A stretch of 64,000 bases of DNA. It comes from Betaproteobacteria bacterium. Lineage in GTDB: Bacteria; Pseudomonadota; Gammaproteobacteria; Burkholderiales; SG8-39. The DNA is taken from NCBI GenBank assembly GCA_016195915.1, contig JACPYS010000009.1:55089-119088 (forward strand), read 5' to 3'. Below are positions 54,543 to 63,658 of this stretch, piece after piece. Every line of letters starts with the position of its first letter. Within the stretch, counting starts at the first letter, position 1. The notes beneath the pieces were generated by a model. That model saw only the letters and a list, made by a program, of their open reading frames with translations. It was not told the DNA's origin and searched no databases. A program made the position numbers and the translations under genes.

Positions 54543-56339
54543 TCAAGGTGTGGGTGCATGATTTTCAGCGGAGTCCGACGGCGCATTGAACGCTGCCTTG
54601 AGCTTGGCAAAAAACTCGTGGACGTCTTCGTGAATTTCGTCACCGGTCATCGATCCCGCTACGCGCTCACGCAGTATTTCGGCGGCAGGCGTTCCCTGCC
54701 GCAGCGTGTGAAACAAAGAATCGTCATTCTCAAAAAGGATTCCCTTGCCATCCACCACGCTGAAGATATTCGCTGACACGTTTCGCCATGTCCTGCCTGG
54801 GGGCAGTGCCAAGTTTTGCTCGGAAAAAAAAGTGTCAATGGTGCGCAACACAGCCTGCGCGAAGAGATCATCCTCCGGACATTGGAGCACTTGGAGCGCC
54901 ACCCGTTTCCAGGCTGCTGGAACCATCAAGTAGTTCTCGATGTTCGCTCTGCGCCATTCAACCAGCGAAGGATTGTCAGCAGGAGGATGAAACGCCCGAT
55001 CGGCGCTGTCGTAATCGAACAGTATCAGTCGCTTCACGCCAGGGATGATTTCGCGCAAGGCGGCGAAGTGCTCATCGGCAAGCCGTTTCATTTCCTGTTT
55101 GCCACCACCGCCCATTGCCTTGAAAAAGATTCTTTCCATAACCGGCAACGCTGAGCACGCTTCTGCCCACGCGCGGACAATTCGCTCGTCGCTCTGACCT
55201 TCCAGATACAGGATGAATGGCGATGCCATCAGTTGCGCGATCTCCTCGTTCGATACCTCAGCCATCGCGCGAAGCACTTGAGGGGTGGACCGGACACGGG
55301 TTGGAACCTGACTCAGCAGGGAGACAATCTGGCTGGCACTGACCCCTTTGGCAAACTCCTCGGCGTGGGTGGCGATCAGGAACTGGATGGACCTCTCTGA
55401 CGACTTCCTCTTGAAGTAGTCCAGGATCTCCCGTTGCAGATTGACGTGCAAATGTGCATCCGGTTCGTCCAGCAGTATCGTGGTTGGCCGGTAGCCATAG
55501 AGGAACGCCAGCAGGGTCATGGTCTGATGGAACCCGCTGCCGCCCGCGATCAGATCGTATGTCTTTCCGGCCTGCCGGTATTCCACAACAATGTGAACAT
55601 CCTTGGCGGAATCGTATTGGGGCGGCAGAAGGTCGACCGAGAACCAGCGCTTCACCAAGCTTGTGAGTTCAAGCCAGTCCGCCGGGCCGTTGCGGCCTTT
55701 GGTTGTTCCGCTCCGCTTGTCTTGTTTCTCCTCTGGCCGAAACACCCGGAGCAGTAAATTACGCAGCACGCTACCGGGTTGTCCCTTGCCCACTTGCTGC
55801 CGTCGTGGCCCGGTATCGAGCCATCTCTCCGTGGGCTCCAAACCTGAAAATGGGGGCACATAGGCGACGCGCGGCAGGTGGCCAGCGTTTTCGAACTCCC
55901 TGAACGCGGCCCAGCCTCCGGCAGGGATCGCATATATCGTTTGTGGCGAGTGATAACGCAGTTCTATGCCGAACTCTTGCGTTTGCCCGGCGCGGTCGCG
56001 CCACTCCACCACGATCGCGATCAGGATGAACTTCTGCTTCTTCGCGCCGTTCTCCGTGGGATATTCTCTATCGGTCCTGTTCTTCCACAGCAGGTTGAAC
56101 TCCGGTACCGGCAACGCCGTGAAGTTGGGCAAGACAATCTGAATCCCCGTGGAACCGCTGCGCTTGGCGCGGTGGAACTCGTCCACGCAGAACTGCCAGA
56201 TCGCCAGCGCCTGGAGAATGGTGCTCTTGCCGCTGTTGTTGCGTCCGACCAGAAGATCGAAATCGGTGAACTCGTACGCCTGCTCAACGATGCTCTTGAA
56301 ATTGCTCAGCGTCAGTTTCGTGATCATTGAATCGACCAT
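54543..56339 (-). CDS. OLD-family ATPase with TOPRIM-like nuclease domain
   Basis: 598 residues from ATG 56339 (ATG 56327 also possible). SMC/ABC-type ATPase: Walker A VGRNNSGKST near 31-40, signature-like GGSGFHQTMTLLAF, Walker B TILLDEPDAHLHV. A C-terminal TOPRIM-like domain has ILYLEGQSDERIV (Glu) and LILFDYDSAD (Asp-x-Asp). OLD-family proteins include Gabija GajA and other phage-defence nucleases. No GajB-like UvrD helicase is adjacent. It is the last gene of the defence-like island. Confidence 0.8.
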   Translation of the reverse strand: MVDSMITKLTLSNFKSIVEQAYEFTDFDLLVGRNNSGKSTILQALAIWQFCVDEFHRAKRSGSTGIQIVLPNFTALPVPEFNLLWKNRTDREYPTENGAKKQKFILIAIVVEWRDRAGQTQEFGIELRYHSPQTIYAIPAGGWAAFREFENAGHLPRVAYVPPFSGLEPTERWLDTGPRRQQVGKGQPGSVLRNLLLRVFRPEEKQDKRSGTTKGRNGPADWLELTSLVKRWFSVDLLPPQYDSAKDVHIVVEYRQAGKTYDLIAGGSGFHQTMTLLAFLYGYRPTTILLDEPDAHLHVNLQREILDYFKRKSSERSIQFLIATHAEEFAKGVSASQIVSLLSQVPTRVRSTPQVLRAMAEVSNEEIAQLMASPFILYLEGQSDERIVRAWAEACSALPVMERIFFKAMGGGGKQEMKRLADEHFAALREIIPGVKRLILFDYDSADRAFHPPADNPSLVEWRRANIENYLMVPAAWKRVALQVLQCPEDDLFAQAVLRTIDTFFSEQNLALPPGRTWRNVSANIFSVVDGKGILFENDDSLFHTLRQGTPAAEILRERVAGSMTGDEIHEDVHEFFAKLKAAFNAPSDSAENHAPTP

Positions 56340-56448
56340 CCCGCTAAGTCGCGGCAGGCATTGTGTAGCCGGTACGCAGTAACGAGAACAACTGTCCCGA
56401 AAACGCTTGTCGGAACTGCGCGAGCCATACAATTATCCTTGCCCTGCA

Positions 56449-56919
56449 TTACGCTCTACGTGTCGCCCGGATTGCTCGACGTGCTTTCTTGTTCATCTCT
56501 TTCGCTTGGCATTCCTCGCACGTAAACCGGTCGCCAAGCTGGGCGTATCCATCGGTCCCGAGGTTGATGATCTTCCCGCAGACGGCACAATGTTTGGGTT
56601 CAAAGCTCGGCGGATTCTCAAGCTTTTCAAAATTGTATTCGTTGGTGCCGTACCAGACATAGATCTCGGTTTCAAATGACTTCCGGCATTCCTTGCAGTC
56701 TATCCAGCGCCCCGAATGGCCTTCGTTGTGATGATACGCGCAGAGCGTGTACCGATCGTGATTCCTGCTGCAACTGTTGCGCGCGTACGAGAACGCCACG
56801 TACTTGTTGTGGTCGTCGCAGATCCGGTTGCCGCAACATTCGGTCTTGGTGAGCTTTCCGGATTTGCCGCAAAGACCACAGCGCGGTTTTGCGGATTTCA
56901 GCTTTGCCGTGGCGATCAT
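56449..56919 (-). CDS. Cysteine-rich zinc-binding protein of unknown function
   Basis: 156 residues from ATG 56919; a TTG at 57003 would extend it. It carries several CxxC and C/H clusters: CGLCGKSGKL, CCGNRICDDHNKY, RYTLCAYHHNEGHSG, WIDCKECRKSFE, KHCAVCGKII and FTCEECQAKEM. At least four metal sites are possible. Not recognised as a named family. It lies between the DUF499 gene and the OLD gene on the same strand and is probably part of the module or its cargo. Confidence 0.75.
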   Translation of the reverse strand: MIATAKLKSAKPRCGLCGKSGKLTKTECCGNRICDDHNKYVAFSYARNSCSRNHDRYTLCAYHHNEGHSGRWIDCKECRKSFETEIYVWYGTNEYNFEKLENPPSFEPKHCAVCGKIINLGTDGYAQLGDRFTCEECQAKEMNKKARRAIRATRRA

Positions 56920-56999
56920 CGTTGTTTCATCCTCTACCTCTTGGTGCTCAATCTTCAGGCTCGTAGCGCATCTCAAACGGGGCATTCGTATCGAGCTAC

Positions 57000-57131
57000 T
57001 CAATCATTGCGGATCTCTTCGCGCAGCTCCTCGATGTCCATCTGGCGCGTCGGCGCTTTACGGCGATGCACTTCGGCGAGGATCTCCGCGCGGCTGACGT
57101 CCGGATTCTCATACGAAACTATAATTTCCAT
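57000..57131 (-). CDS. Small 43-residue ORF overlapping the DUF499 gene
   Basis: ATG at 57131 to TGA at 57002-57000. The protein begins MEIIVSYENPDVSRAEILAE and ends MDIEELREEIRND: acidic, helical, no motif I can name. It overlaps the DUF499 stop by 13 bases, which suggests coupled translation, but its ribosome site (ACCGG) is weak. It could be an accessory subunit, antitoxin-like partner or spurious. Confidence 0.5.
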   Translation of the reverse strand: MEIIVSYENPDVSRAEILAEVHRRKAPTRQMDIEELREEIRND

Positions 57132-60100
57132 CCGGTCTTGATATTTGTAAGGTGCCTGTTCACCTCATCGACGACCCCTTGGGGCACTGACGTGCTTTCC
57201 CCGAGTTCTACAGTCACTTTGAATCGTAGCCGCTGACCGGCAGCTGCCTTCATGAGGTCGCCGACAACCTCCGCCAGGTCCTGGACCTCCGCTGCTTCCA
57301 GTTCAGCAGTGGCAAGCTTCGCGCCGTAAGCAGCCGTTCTATTGCTATCTGCCTTGTCTCGCCTGCTGACGACGATCAGGATGCCGGCTGCGCCACCCAG
57401 GTCTGTGGGCCACTCCTTTGAGAGCAAAGAACGCTCCAGCAGACCGAGGCGAAAAGCCTCATCAATTGCGGCTCGGACCGTAGCCCACGGAAGGGTCCTG
57501 CCAAACTTTGTCGAAAGTGCAATATGGAGCAGGTGCGCGTTAGTCCTCGGCTCTTCCCAAGCGGCCGGGAGAGCTTCCGGAAGGAGGTCGGTCGGTGAAA
57601 TCGGCGGCGGCGGCGAATTAAGCGCGGCATCGTCCGTGAGCAGTCCTACCGGCACATCCTCACCCAGAACGCTCAATGCCGGCGTAACCAGCCACACCCG
57701 TCCCGCCTTGACGATCGCGCTCACCGCTTGTTTGACGGTTTCTGGCGACGCACCAGGAATCGACATCGGTTCCTTGTATCCGCCCTTGTCCATCTGGATG
57801 TAGTGCTTGCCGGAGAAGTACGAGCACAAGGCCCCGAGCGCGAGCGGATCCGTCTTCCAGAGCTCCGGCAAAACATTTGGCGCAAGCAGTCCCGGCTCAA
57901 TTTCCACCAGCATTGCTGCTTCGGGCAACACCACTTCCAGACTGGGCTCGCCGAGAGCGTGATCGTCTGGCCTGGATCTCCAGAACGTGCGCTGCGACTT
58001 GTCTGCTCGGGTCACCTGAAGGACGAAGTCGCCGGCTTCGCAGCCGCGCAACAGAGTGTCAAGGATCGCCTGGCGATTGAGCATCTTTGGCAGACGCGCT
58101 GTGGATGCAAACGCGCCGACGAGATCCTTCACATAGCGTGACTTCTCTCCCGCTTGCCACAAATTGAATGGACCGCCCGGCAAAAGCGCTTCAGCATTGA
58201 TCGCGGTACTTTCGATGCGGGCACGCTTATCGTTGACGATTTTGACGAACAATGCATCGTTATCGACGTTGAGCCGAAACGCCGCCACTTCGTTTGCGTC
58301 GTTCACGGTTACGACGATGCAATAGGCCATGACAATATGTGACGCCATCTCGCTACGCGCCGCCCTGAGGTTCATTTCCAGCTGTGCGAGTCGTCCCGTG
58401 TCCACGTCTTCACGGCTCTTCAGCATCTCGCGCACCTGCTCCCAGGCAAGCATGTCGCGCACGCGCTCGCGCGCGAGCGCGATGCCATCCTTCGAAGGCA
58501 CCGCCAGCACCACCGCATTCCGGCTCAACGCGCGCGGACGATCCGCGGCCGTGGTTTCGTCAACGTAACGCTTTGCTTCGGCGCTCGGCTTCCCGGAATC
58601 CGATGCGGTCTTTGGCCCCAGTACCGCATAGTGAAACTCACCGTCATCCTCGATTTCGGCGGGCCGTAGAGGCAATGTGTGCACGGCGGCGCCCATGGTG
58701 CGCGCACCTTCAGAAAGCTTTTTGGTCGCGCTGATTTCCTTTTCCAGTACCTCCTCGATCACGGTTTCAGCGATGTGAGTGCGTGCGTCATAGTGCATTT
58801 GGCGTAGATTTGGCTTCGATCCCAGGCGCCAAACCTTGGGCAGGCTACCGTCCTTTTCGGCGGTAAACGTGTCGTCGAGATACCAGGACACATCGGCCCA
58901 GCGTGAAAGCCCCTTGCCAAGTTCGATTTTGTCGGGCGCGACCTGCCCGAGCATTACCATCAACTCGCGCGTCTGGGCGCGCTGGCCGATCGGTTGAGAG
59001 TGCATGAACGTCGCGATCACGGCCTGCTCCACCTCGCGGTTACTCAGCATCGTGTCCTGCTGTATCTCACGCGCTTTTTTCAGTTCTCCCTGCAAAATAG
59101 CCTGCCAGTCCTGCCTCTTGCCGTCGTACTGCTCAGTGCGCGCAATGGTTGCAAGCTCTCGCGCTGCATCGGTTAAATTGTCATCCCCAAGCGCCGGAAG
59201 GAACACACCAGGGCCGGCCAGCGGCGCAGGATCGCCCCACTTCTCGGCGTCGCGAAGCGCCGTTGCAAACGTACGCAGCACGCCGCGCGTGCGCTGGAAG
59301 CCCTCGAGCTGCGTCCATTTCTCAAAAAGCACATCGGTCAGGTCAGGCTGGAACGGAAAGGACTCCAGGTATCGAGCTTCCTCCTGGGAGCGCTGGCGCT
59401 TGGTCTGATCGTCCAGGTCGCAGATGCCATTCAGCGCGGTGACTACCTGTGCCTTCCATCCAGACTTCTCTGTATAGCTTTCGGGAGTAAACAACCGTCG
59501 CCGCAACACCTCGGCAACGTCCTGCCGTTCCACCGGCTGTATGCCGGTGTCGGCGACGCGCTGGAATATGTCGTATAGCGCTTTCTCTACTTGCTTTCCG
59601 AGTTCGTCGCTCTTGGAGGGATCGGACGCGAGTAACGAAGCTACGAGCGAACAACGTTTCACCCGGCCCGCTGCCTGCGTCAGGCATTGAAAAAACGTCT
59701 CCAGCTTTTTGATCCAGGCTCTGTCGGTGCTCACTATGGTGTGCGCCCACATGAGCACCTCGTCCAGAAGGACCAGAGTTCCCAGCCCGTCCTTCTCAGG
59801 CAGCGACAGCACATCCTCCATTACGTTGGTGGCGGGCGGCGTATCCCGTTCCTTTTCGGTACTGCCGAGTAGTTTGAGTCCCCCTTCCCCACCCAACTGC
59901 CAGGCAAGTGCGCTCCAAGGCATTTTGAAGCGCCGCACCTTGCCGTCGGGGGATTTCACGTCCATGCCGGTTTCGACGTCGAGACGGTCAAACACCAACG
60001 CCGCCACCCGGGCTTTGGTGGGCGTGATCCCGATATGGTTGATGAATTCCTGGATTGCCGGCAGCTTGGGTAGCGTGTCCGGATCGGACACCAGGTGGAC

Positions 60101-60388
60101 CAGAGTGATCAGTGCGTGCGTCTTGCCGCCGCCGTAAGTAAGCTGAAGCTGTCGCACGGCTTTCTCGGATTTGCCGGCCAGCCTCAGCACGACATCTCGC
60201 GCCAGCTCGCGCAACCTGGTGGTGGGATAGGTGAGCGCGAAGAATTCCTTGGGGTCGTGGTAGACGGAGCGGTTCTTGTCCATCATCACGTCGTATAGAT
60301 CCGCCGCGAATTCCTTTTGCGACAGCTCGCCGCTGCGAATGTCGGCCCGCAGCGCGATGACCTGATGCCAGGGTTTGATCTTGGCCAT
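57119..60388 (-). CDS. DUF499 AAA+ ATPase (COG1483)
   Basis: 1089 residues. The P-loop GGGKTH is at 86-91 in the DUF499 form, Walker B-like LVLLDE is at 205-210, and downstream SLVASLLASDPSKSDE and the arginine-rich LRRRLFTP tract match the family. In archaea and bacteria COG1483 is tightly linked to the COG1743 methylase, which is directly upstream here (9-base gap). The pair is annotated as anti-phage-associated; the mechanism is not known. Its C-terminus is followed by the overlapping 43-residue ORF. Confidence 0.88.
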   Translation of the reverse strand: MAKIKPWHQVIALRADIRSGELSQKEFAADLYDVMMDKNRSVYHDPKEFFALTYPTTRLRELARDVVLRLAGKSEKAVRQLQLTYGGGKTHALITLVHLVSDPDTLPKLPAIQEFINHIGITPTKARVAALVFDRLDVETGMDVKSPDGKVRRFKMPWSALAWQLGGEGGLKLLGSTEKERDTPPATNVMEDVLSLPEKDGLGTLVLLDEVLMWAHTIVSTDRAWIKKLETFFQCLTQAAGRVKRCSLVASLLASDPSKSDELGKQVEKALYDIFQRVADTGIQPVERQDVAEVLRRRLFTPESYTEKSGWKAQVVTALNGICDLDDQTKRQRSQEEARYLESFPFQPDLTDVLFEKWTQLEGFQRTRGVLRTFATALRDAEKWGDPAPLAGPGVFLPALGDDNLTDAARELATIARTEQYDGKRQDWQAILQGELKKAREIQQDTMLSNREVEQAVIATFMHSQPIGQRAQTRELMVMLGQVAPDKIELGKGLSRWADVSWYLDDTFTAEKDGSLPKVWRLGSKPNLRQMHYDARTHIAETVIEEVLEKEISATKKLSEGARTMGAAVHTLPLRPAEIEDDGEFHYAVLGPKTASDSGKPSAEAKRYVDETTAADRPRALSRNAVVLAVPSKDGIALARERVRDMLAWEQVREMLKSREDVDTGRLAQLEMNLRAARSEMASHIVMAYCIVVTVNDANEVAAFRLNVDNDALFVKIVNDKRARIESTAINAEALLPGGPFNLWQAGEKSRYVKDLVGAFASTARLPKMLNRQAILDTLLRGCEAGDFVLQVTRADKSQRTFWRSRPDDHALGEPSLEVVLPEAAMLVEIEPGLLAPNVLPELWKTDPLALGALCSYFSGKHYIQMDKGGYKEPMSIPGASPETVKQAVSAIVKAGRVWLVTPALSVLGEDVPVGLLTDDAALNSPPPPISPTDLLPEALPAAWEEPRTNAHLLHIALSTKFGRTLPWATVRAAIDEAFRLGLLERSLLSKEWPTDLGGAAGILIVVSRRDKADSNRTAAYGAKLATAELEAAEVQDLAEVVGDLMKAAAGQRLRFKVTVELGESTSVPQGVVDEVNRHLTNIKTGWKL

Positions 60389-60397
60389 ATTCGAATC

Positions 60398-63300
60398 CTA
60401 GGGATTGAGCGAGAGCGCGCCTTGCGCCATCGCTCCGATCTTGCGCAAGTGATTGGAAATCTTTTCGAGGATTGCGCATTCCTCAATTTGGCCTTCGGAA
60501 CGGCTTTTCTCGATCAGCGCTTGCAGGAGTTGGGCAAACACGCCGCTGCGGCGCAGGCCGCGCTGGTCGAGGTAGTCGTTGACTTTGTTCTCATCGCCTG
60601 CTTTCCACAAATGCATCAGCTTGTGAACCTGGTCGATTAGGGGAACAGGTTTGCCATTGCTTGGTTCGACGCCGAGATTTCGATGTTTACGTTGATTCCA
60701 AGCCCTTAACTTGAACTGGCCTCCGCTGCCGACGCCTTCGCTATCGCTCACCTCATCATCGGAACTGACATCGTCTTCATCTGTTTCTTCTTCGTCGGTA
60801 GCTTTACCCTTACCCCGCGACAGAATCTCGGACTGATCCGCGAGTAGTCGTTCCGAGAGATTGCAAGATACCGCGTAAAGAATGCAAGCGCCTGCTGGGG
60901 CGTCTTTCATTCCGAAATCGTTTCGATGTAACAGATAGTATGTTGTGATGTCATCGAGCGAGATGTCGCCGGGCTCTGTTACTCCCTCTCCGCCTGTTAG
61001 CACGCGACCGACTACGAAATCGACAACGAATCGACGGACATGCCGCAGAAATTCCGATACAGCCATTAACGCGCCGGCTTCTGTTGCCTTCTTGACGGCA
61101 GGGTATTGGCTGTACGCTTCCAGCGCCGGGCCTGTTGCTGCCCAGACAAAGTCGGGGCCGCGAATACCCGCATCCCAGAAATCTCGTAGACGTTGCCTAA
61201 TCTTGCTTTCCATTTCCCTTAATACGTCGGTATCCCAACCAGCACGCTTCGATGTATCGCGCTTGCGGCATACTAGCCAGACTGAAGATGACAGCGCTGC
61301 TGAGCCCACAGACCGCATCCTGCCAACGCGCTCTGTTTGAATCGGCCAACTCCCGTCTACTACAAATCCAGCTCGAATGATCGCGGAAACGAGCGTCTCC
61401 CACGCATCTGGGTGCTTATGCGCGAACACTACGACCAATCGCCCTTCGGGCCCTAATCCGGAATAGCAAGCAGCGAAGGCCCGTGACATACCTTCTTCGT
61501 AGTTGCGCTTTGAAACTTCTTTGTCTCCCTCAAATCGCGAGGCGTCATCGATCAATTCTCCGTCGTTTGTTTGGTGATTCCACTTTGGCGCCAGGCTGTT
61601 AGAAAAAACAGCATCAATTTCAGGATTCAAACCGTTCAAAGTCCGACGCAACCAGATATAGTAGAAATCCATTAGATCAGAGTACGGAATTGCGTCGTAA
61701 TAGGGAGGATCGGTTACCACGACATCGAATGATTCACCTAGAGAGTGAATTGCGGATCCATTGAGAACATTGGCTTGCACTCCGCGAAATATTGGTTGAC
61801 TAAGATGCTCATAAACCTCCGCTACCCAATCCACGGCTTGAAGAAATCCACCACTTGAGTCTGCCCAAGGTACAACTTCGCAAAAATCCCAGGTCATGGG
61901 CAGCGCAAATCTCGTGAAGGTCGGCCCAACCTTTTCCGCAGATGTCTGCCACCACGCTAAGTTGCTATTCCGATCGGCGAGGCGATCAACACAAATCGCC
62001 TGTGCGGCCAGTATTGGGAAAAGCCATGCCTCCGGGTAAAAAACCTCATTCATCATTGCTCGTGCGCGCTGGACAACCAACGAGAGACTCCCCAGCGAAA
62101 GCAATTGCCGCGAGGAGAACAGCTTGCACCATCGGTCGAATCCGTATAGCGGTGCACGAAATCCGAGCGCTTCTGCGCTCGGCATTGGCTCATCCGGGAC
62201 ACCAAAAGGAACTTGCGCAAACACGTCTTTGAGCCTGACCTCGATAAAATCATCTAGTCCTATTTCGAGATCGGTCGGTAGTCGGTATTCTTTGCCGTTG
62301 GCCCCATCACAAATAGCAGCCGTCAAAATGCTTGCAAACCCTTTGGCCTTTCCCTCCAGTCGGAGATCCTCCATCGTCATGATAGTTCCGCAACAAGGGC
62401 ATTTCGCCCCGGAACGGTTCATGGTCCCCCCACCAATTCTCTTATCGTGCTCGCGCCGTTGCGCCGGGTTGCCACCCTGGACTTTGACGCTGTGGTCAAT
62501 GCCGAAAGCGACACCACTCCTATCAGCGTTCGGATCCATGGTGAGCAACACACGCTTGTTGCTCTTTTTCACGAGCCAGCGCGTCTTAAGTAACGGAACC
62601 ATCGCACGGCAAGCCTTACACTTCACAGTACGCGCCCAAAGGTAGGCAACGGTAGGCTTTACAATCCATCGTGGGTTCTTGTCGTTTTCAAGATAGCTCT
62701 TGTCAAACCCCGCATTTAGCAGACCCACCTGCGCTTCGCCGTCCTCGTTGGTCGGCACTAATTTCAACTGGTCCTCTTCGGTACGCGCGAGCGGAACACG
62801 TGCATAAGGCTTCACGCTGCAAAACTCCGCGTATGTCGGATAGTAAGAGGTCAATTCCTTGCGCGCCCGTCGCAGCACCCAATGTCCCCAGGCCCGAACA
62901 TGCCATGCCAGATCCGCTTCAAGGAAAGCAGAATCTGCGGTAATGGATGTAAGAAACTCCGCCTGTTCCGGGTCTAGAATCGCCCGGGAGAATTTCGCGA
63001 CTGTCATCTTGATATCGCTCTCTTTCACGCCCTTGGCACGCAGATACTCCGGCAGCCGACTCTTGATGTAGCTCTCCATGAAAGCCGGCTCGTTCAAGAC
63101 AAACTCCGGCAACTTGCGCGTCTGCCCAGCAAGCTTCTGTGGATACTCCAACGTACACTTCAAGATGAACCAGGCGACCGGATTAATATCCACCGCCGTG
63201 ACCTCGCAGCCCAAGCGCATCGCCTCCAATGGAATCGCGCCGCCGCCCGCGAAGGGATCGAGAACCTTGGGGGCACGGCCGCCGTAAGCTCTGCGGATCT

Positions 63301-63655
63301 CCTGCCGAAACCAGTCCAGATCTGGCCCCGACTCGCGACCCCAATGCAGGATGCCGCCCTGTGTTTCCCTCGACTCAATTTCCTCGACCTTTCCCGAAGG
63401 AAGCTTTTTCTTCTTGAGGCTCTTACTTACCGTTCCACCCAGACGCATCAGAATTTCGTCGCGCTTGGCCTTGTCGCCCGGATCTGGCAGAAGCGTGGCA
63501 ATCAACGCCGCCCTACAAGCCGCCAGCGGACGCCGCGCAGGCCAGATGTGCAGCGTCGAAATATGGCCGTGACGAACGTTCTTCTCGTGCACCGAGTCGA
63601 TCGACGTTTGCTCAAGCGGAAAAGCGACCTCAATCACGCGCTTCTTGCTTTCCAT
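60398..63655 (-). CDS. DUF1156 adenine-specific DNA methylase with Zn ribbon (COG1743)
   Basis: 1085 residues. SAM-binding motif DPFAGGG is at residues 133-139 with DIN at 156-158, and the catalytic DPPYYD is at 649-654. Zinc-ribbon cysteines are CKAC (346-349) and CPCC (419-422). A DUF1156 start RVIEVAFPLEQTS and an acidic region (about 965-985) are notable. The DPPY motif points to adenine-N6 (or cytosine-N4) methylation. AT-richer than the flanks, consistent with horizontal transfer. Confidence 0.92.
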   Translation of the reverse strand: MESKKRVIEVAFPLEQTSIDSVHEKNVRHGHISTLHIWPARRPLAACRAALIATLLPDPGDKAKRDEILMRLGGTVSKSLKKKKLPSGKVEEIESRETQGGILHWGRESGPDLDWFRQEIRRAYGGRAPKVLDPFAGGGAIPLEAMRLGCEVTAVDINPVAWFILKCTLEYPQKLAGQTRKLPEFVLNEPAFMESYIKSRLPEYLRAKGVKESDIKMTVAKFSRAILDPEQAEFLTSITADSAFLEADLAWHVRAWGHWVLRRARKELTSYYPTYAEFCSVKPYARVPLARTEEDQLKLVPTNEDGEAQVGLLNAGFDKSYLENDKNPRWIVKPTVAYLWARTVKCKACRAMVPLLKTRWLVKKSNKRVLLTMDPNADRSGVAFGIDHSVKVQGGNPAQRREHDKRIGGGTMNRSGAKCPCCGTIMTMEDLRLEGKAKGFASILTAAICDGANGKEYRLPTDLEIGLDDFIEVRLKDVFAQVPFGVPDEPMPSAEALGFRAPLYGFDRWCKLFSSRQLLSLGSLSLVVQRARAMMNEVFYPEAWLFPILAAQAICVDRLADRNSNLAWWQTSAEKVGPTFTRFALPMTWDFCEVVPWADSSGGFLQAVDWVAEVYEHLSQPIFRGVQANVLNGSAIHSLGESFDVVVTDPPYYDAIPYSDLMDFYYIWLRRTLNGLNPEIDAVFSNSLAPKWNHQTNDGELIDDASRFEGDKEVSKRNYEEGMSRAFAACYSGLGPEGRLVVVFAHKHPDAWETLVSAIIRAGFVVDGSWPIQTERVGRMRSVGSAALSSSVWLVCRKRDTSKRAGWDTDVLREMESKIRQRLRDFWDAGIRGPDFVWAATGPALEAYSQYPAVKKATEAGALMAVSEFLRHVRRFVVDFVVGRVLTGGEGVTEPGDISLDDITTYYLLHRNDFGMKDAPAGACILYAVSCNLSERLLADQSEILSRGKGKATDEEETDEDDVSSDDEVSDSEGVGSGGQFKLRAWNQRKHRNLGVEPSNGKPVPLIDQVHKLMHLWKAGDENKVNDYLDQRGLRRSGVFAQLLQALIEKSRSEGQIEECAILEKISNHLRKIGAMAQGALSLNP

Positions 63656-63658
63656 CAG

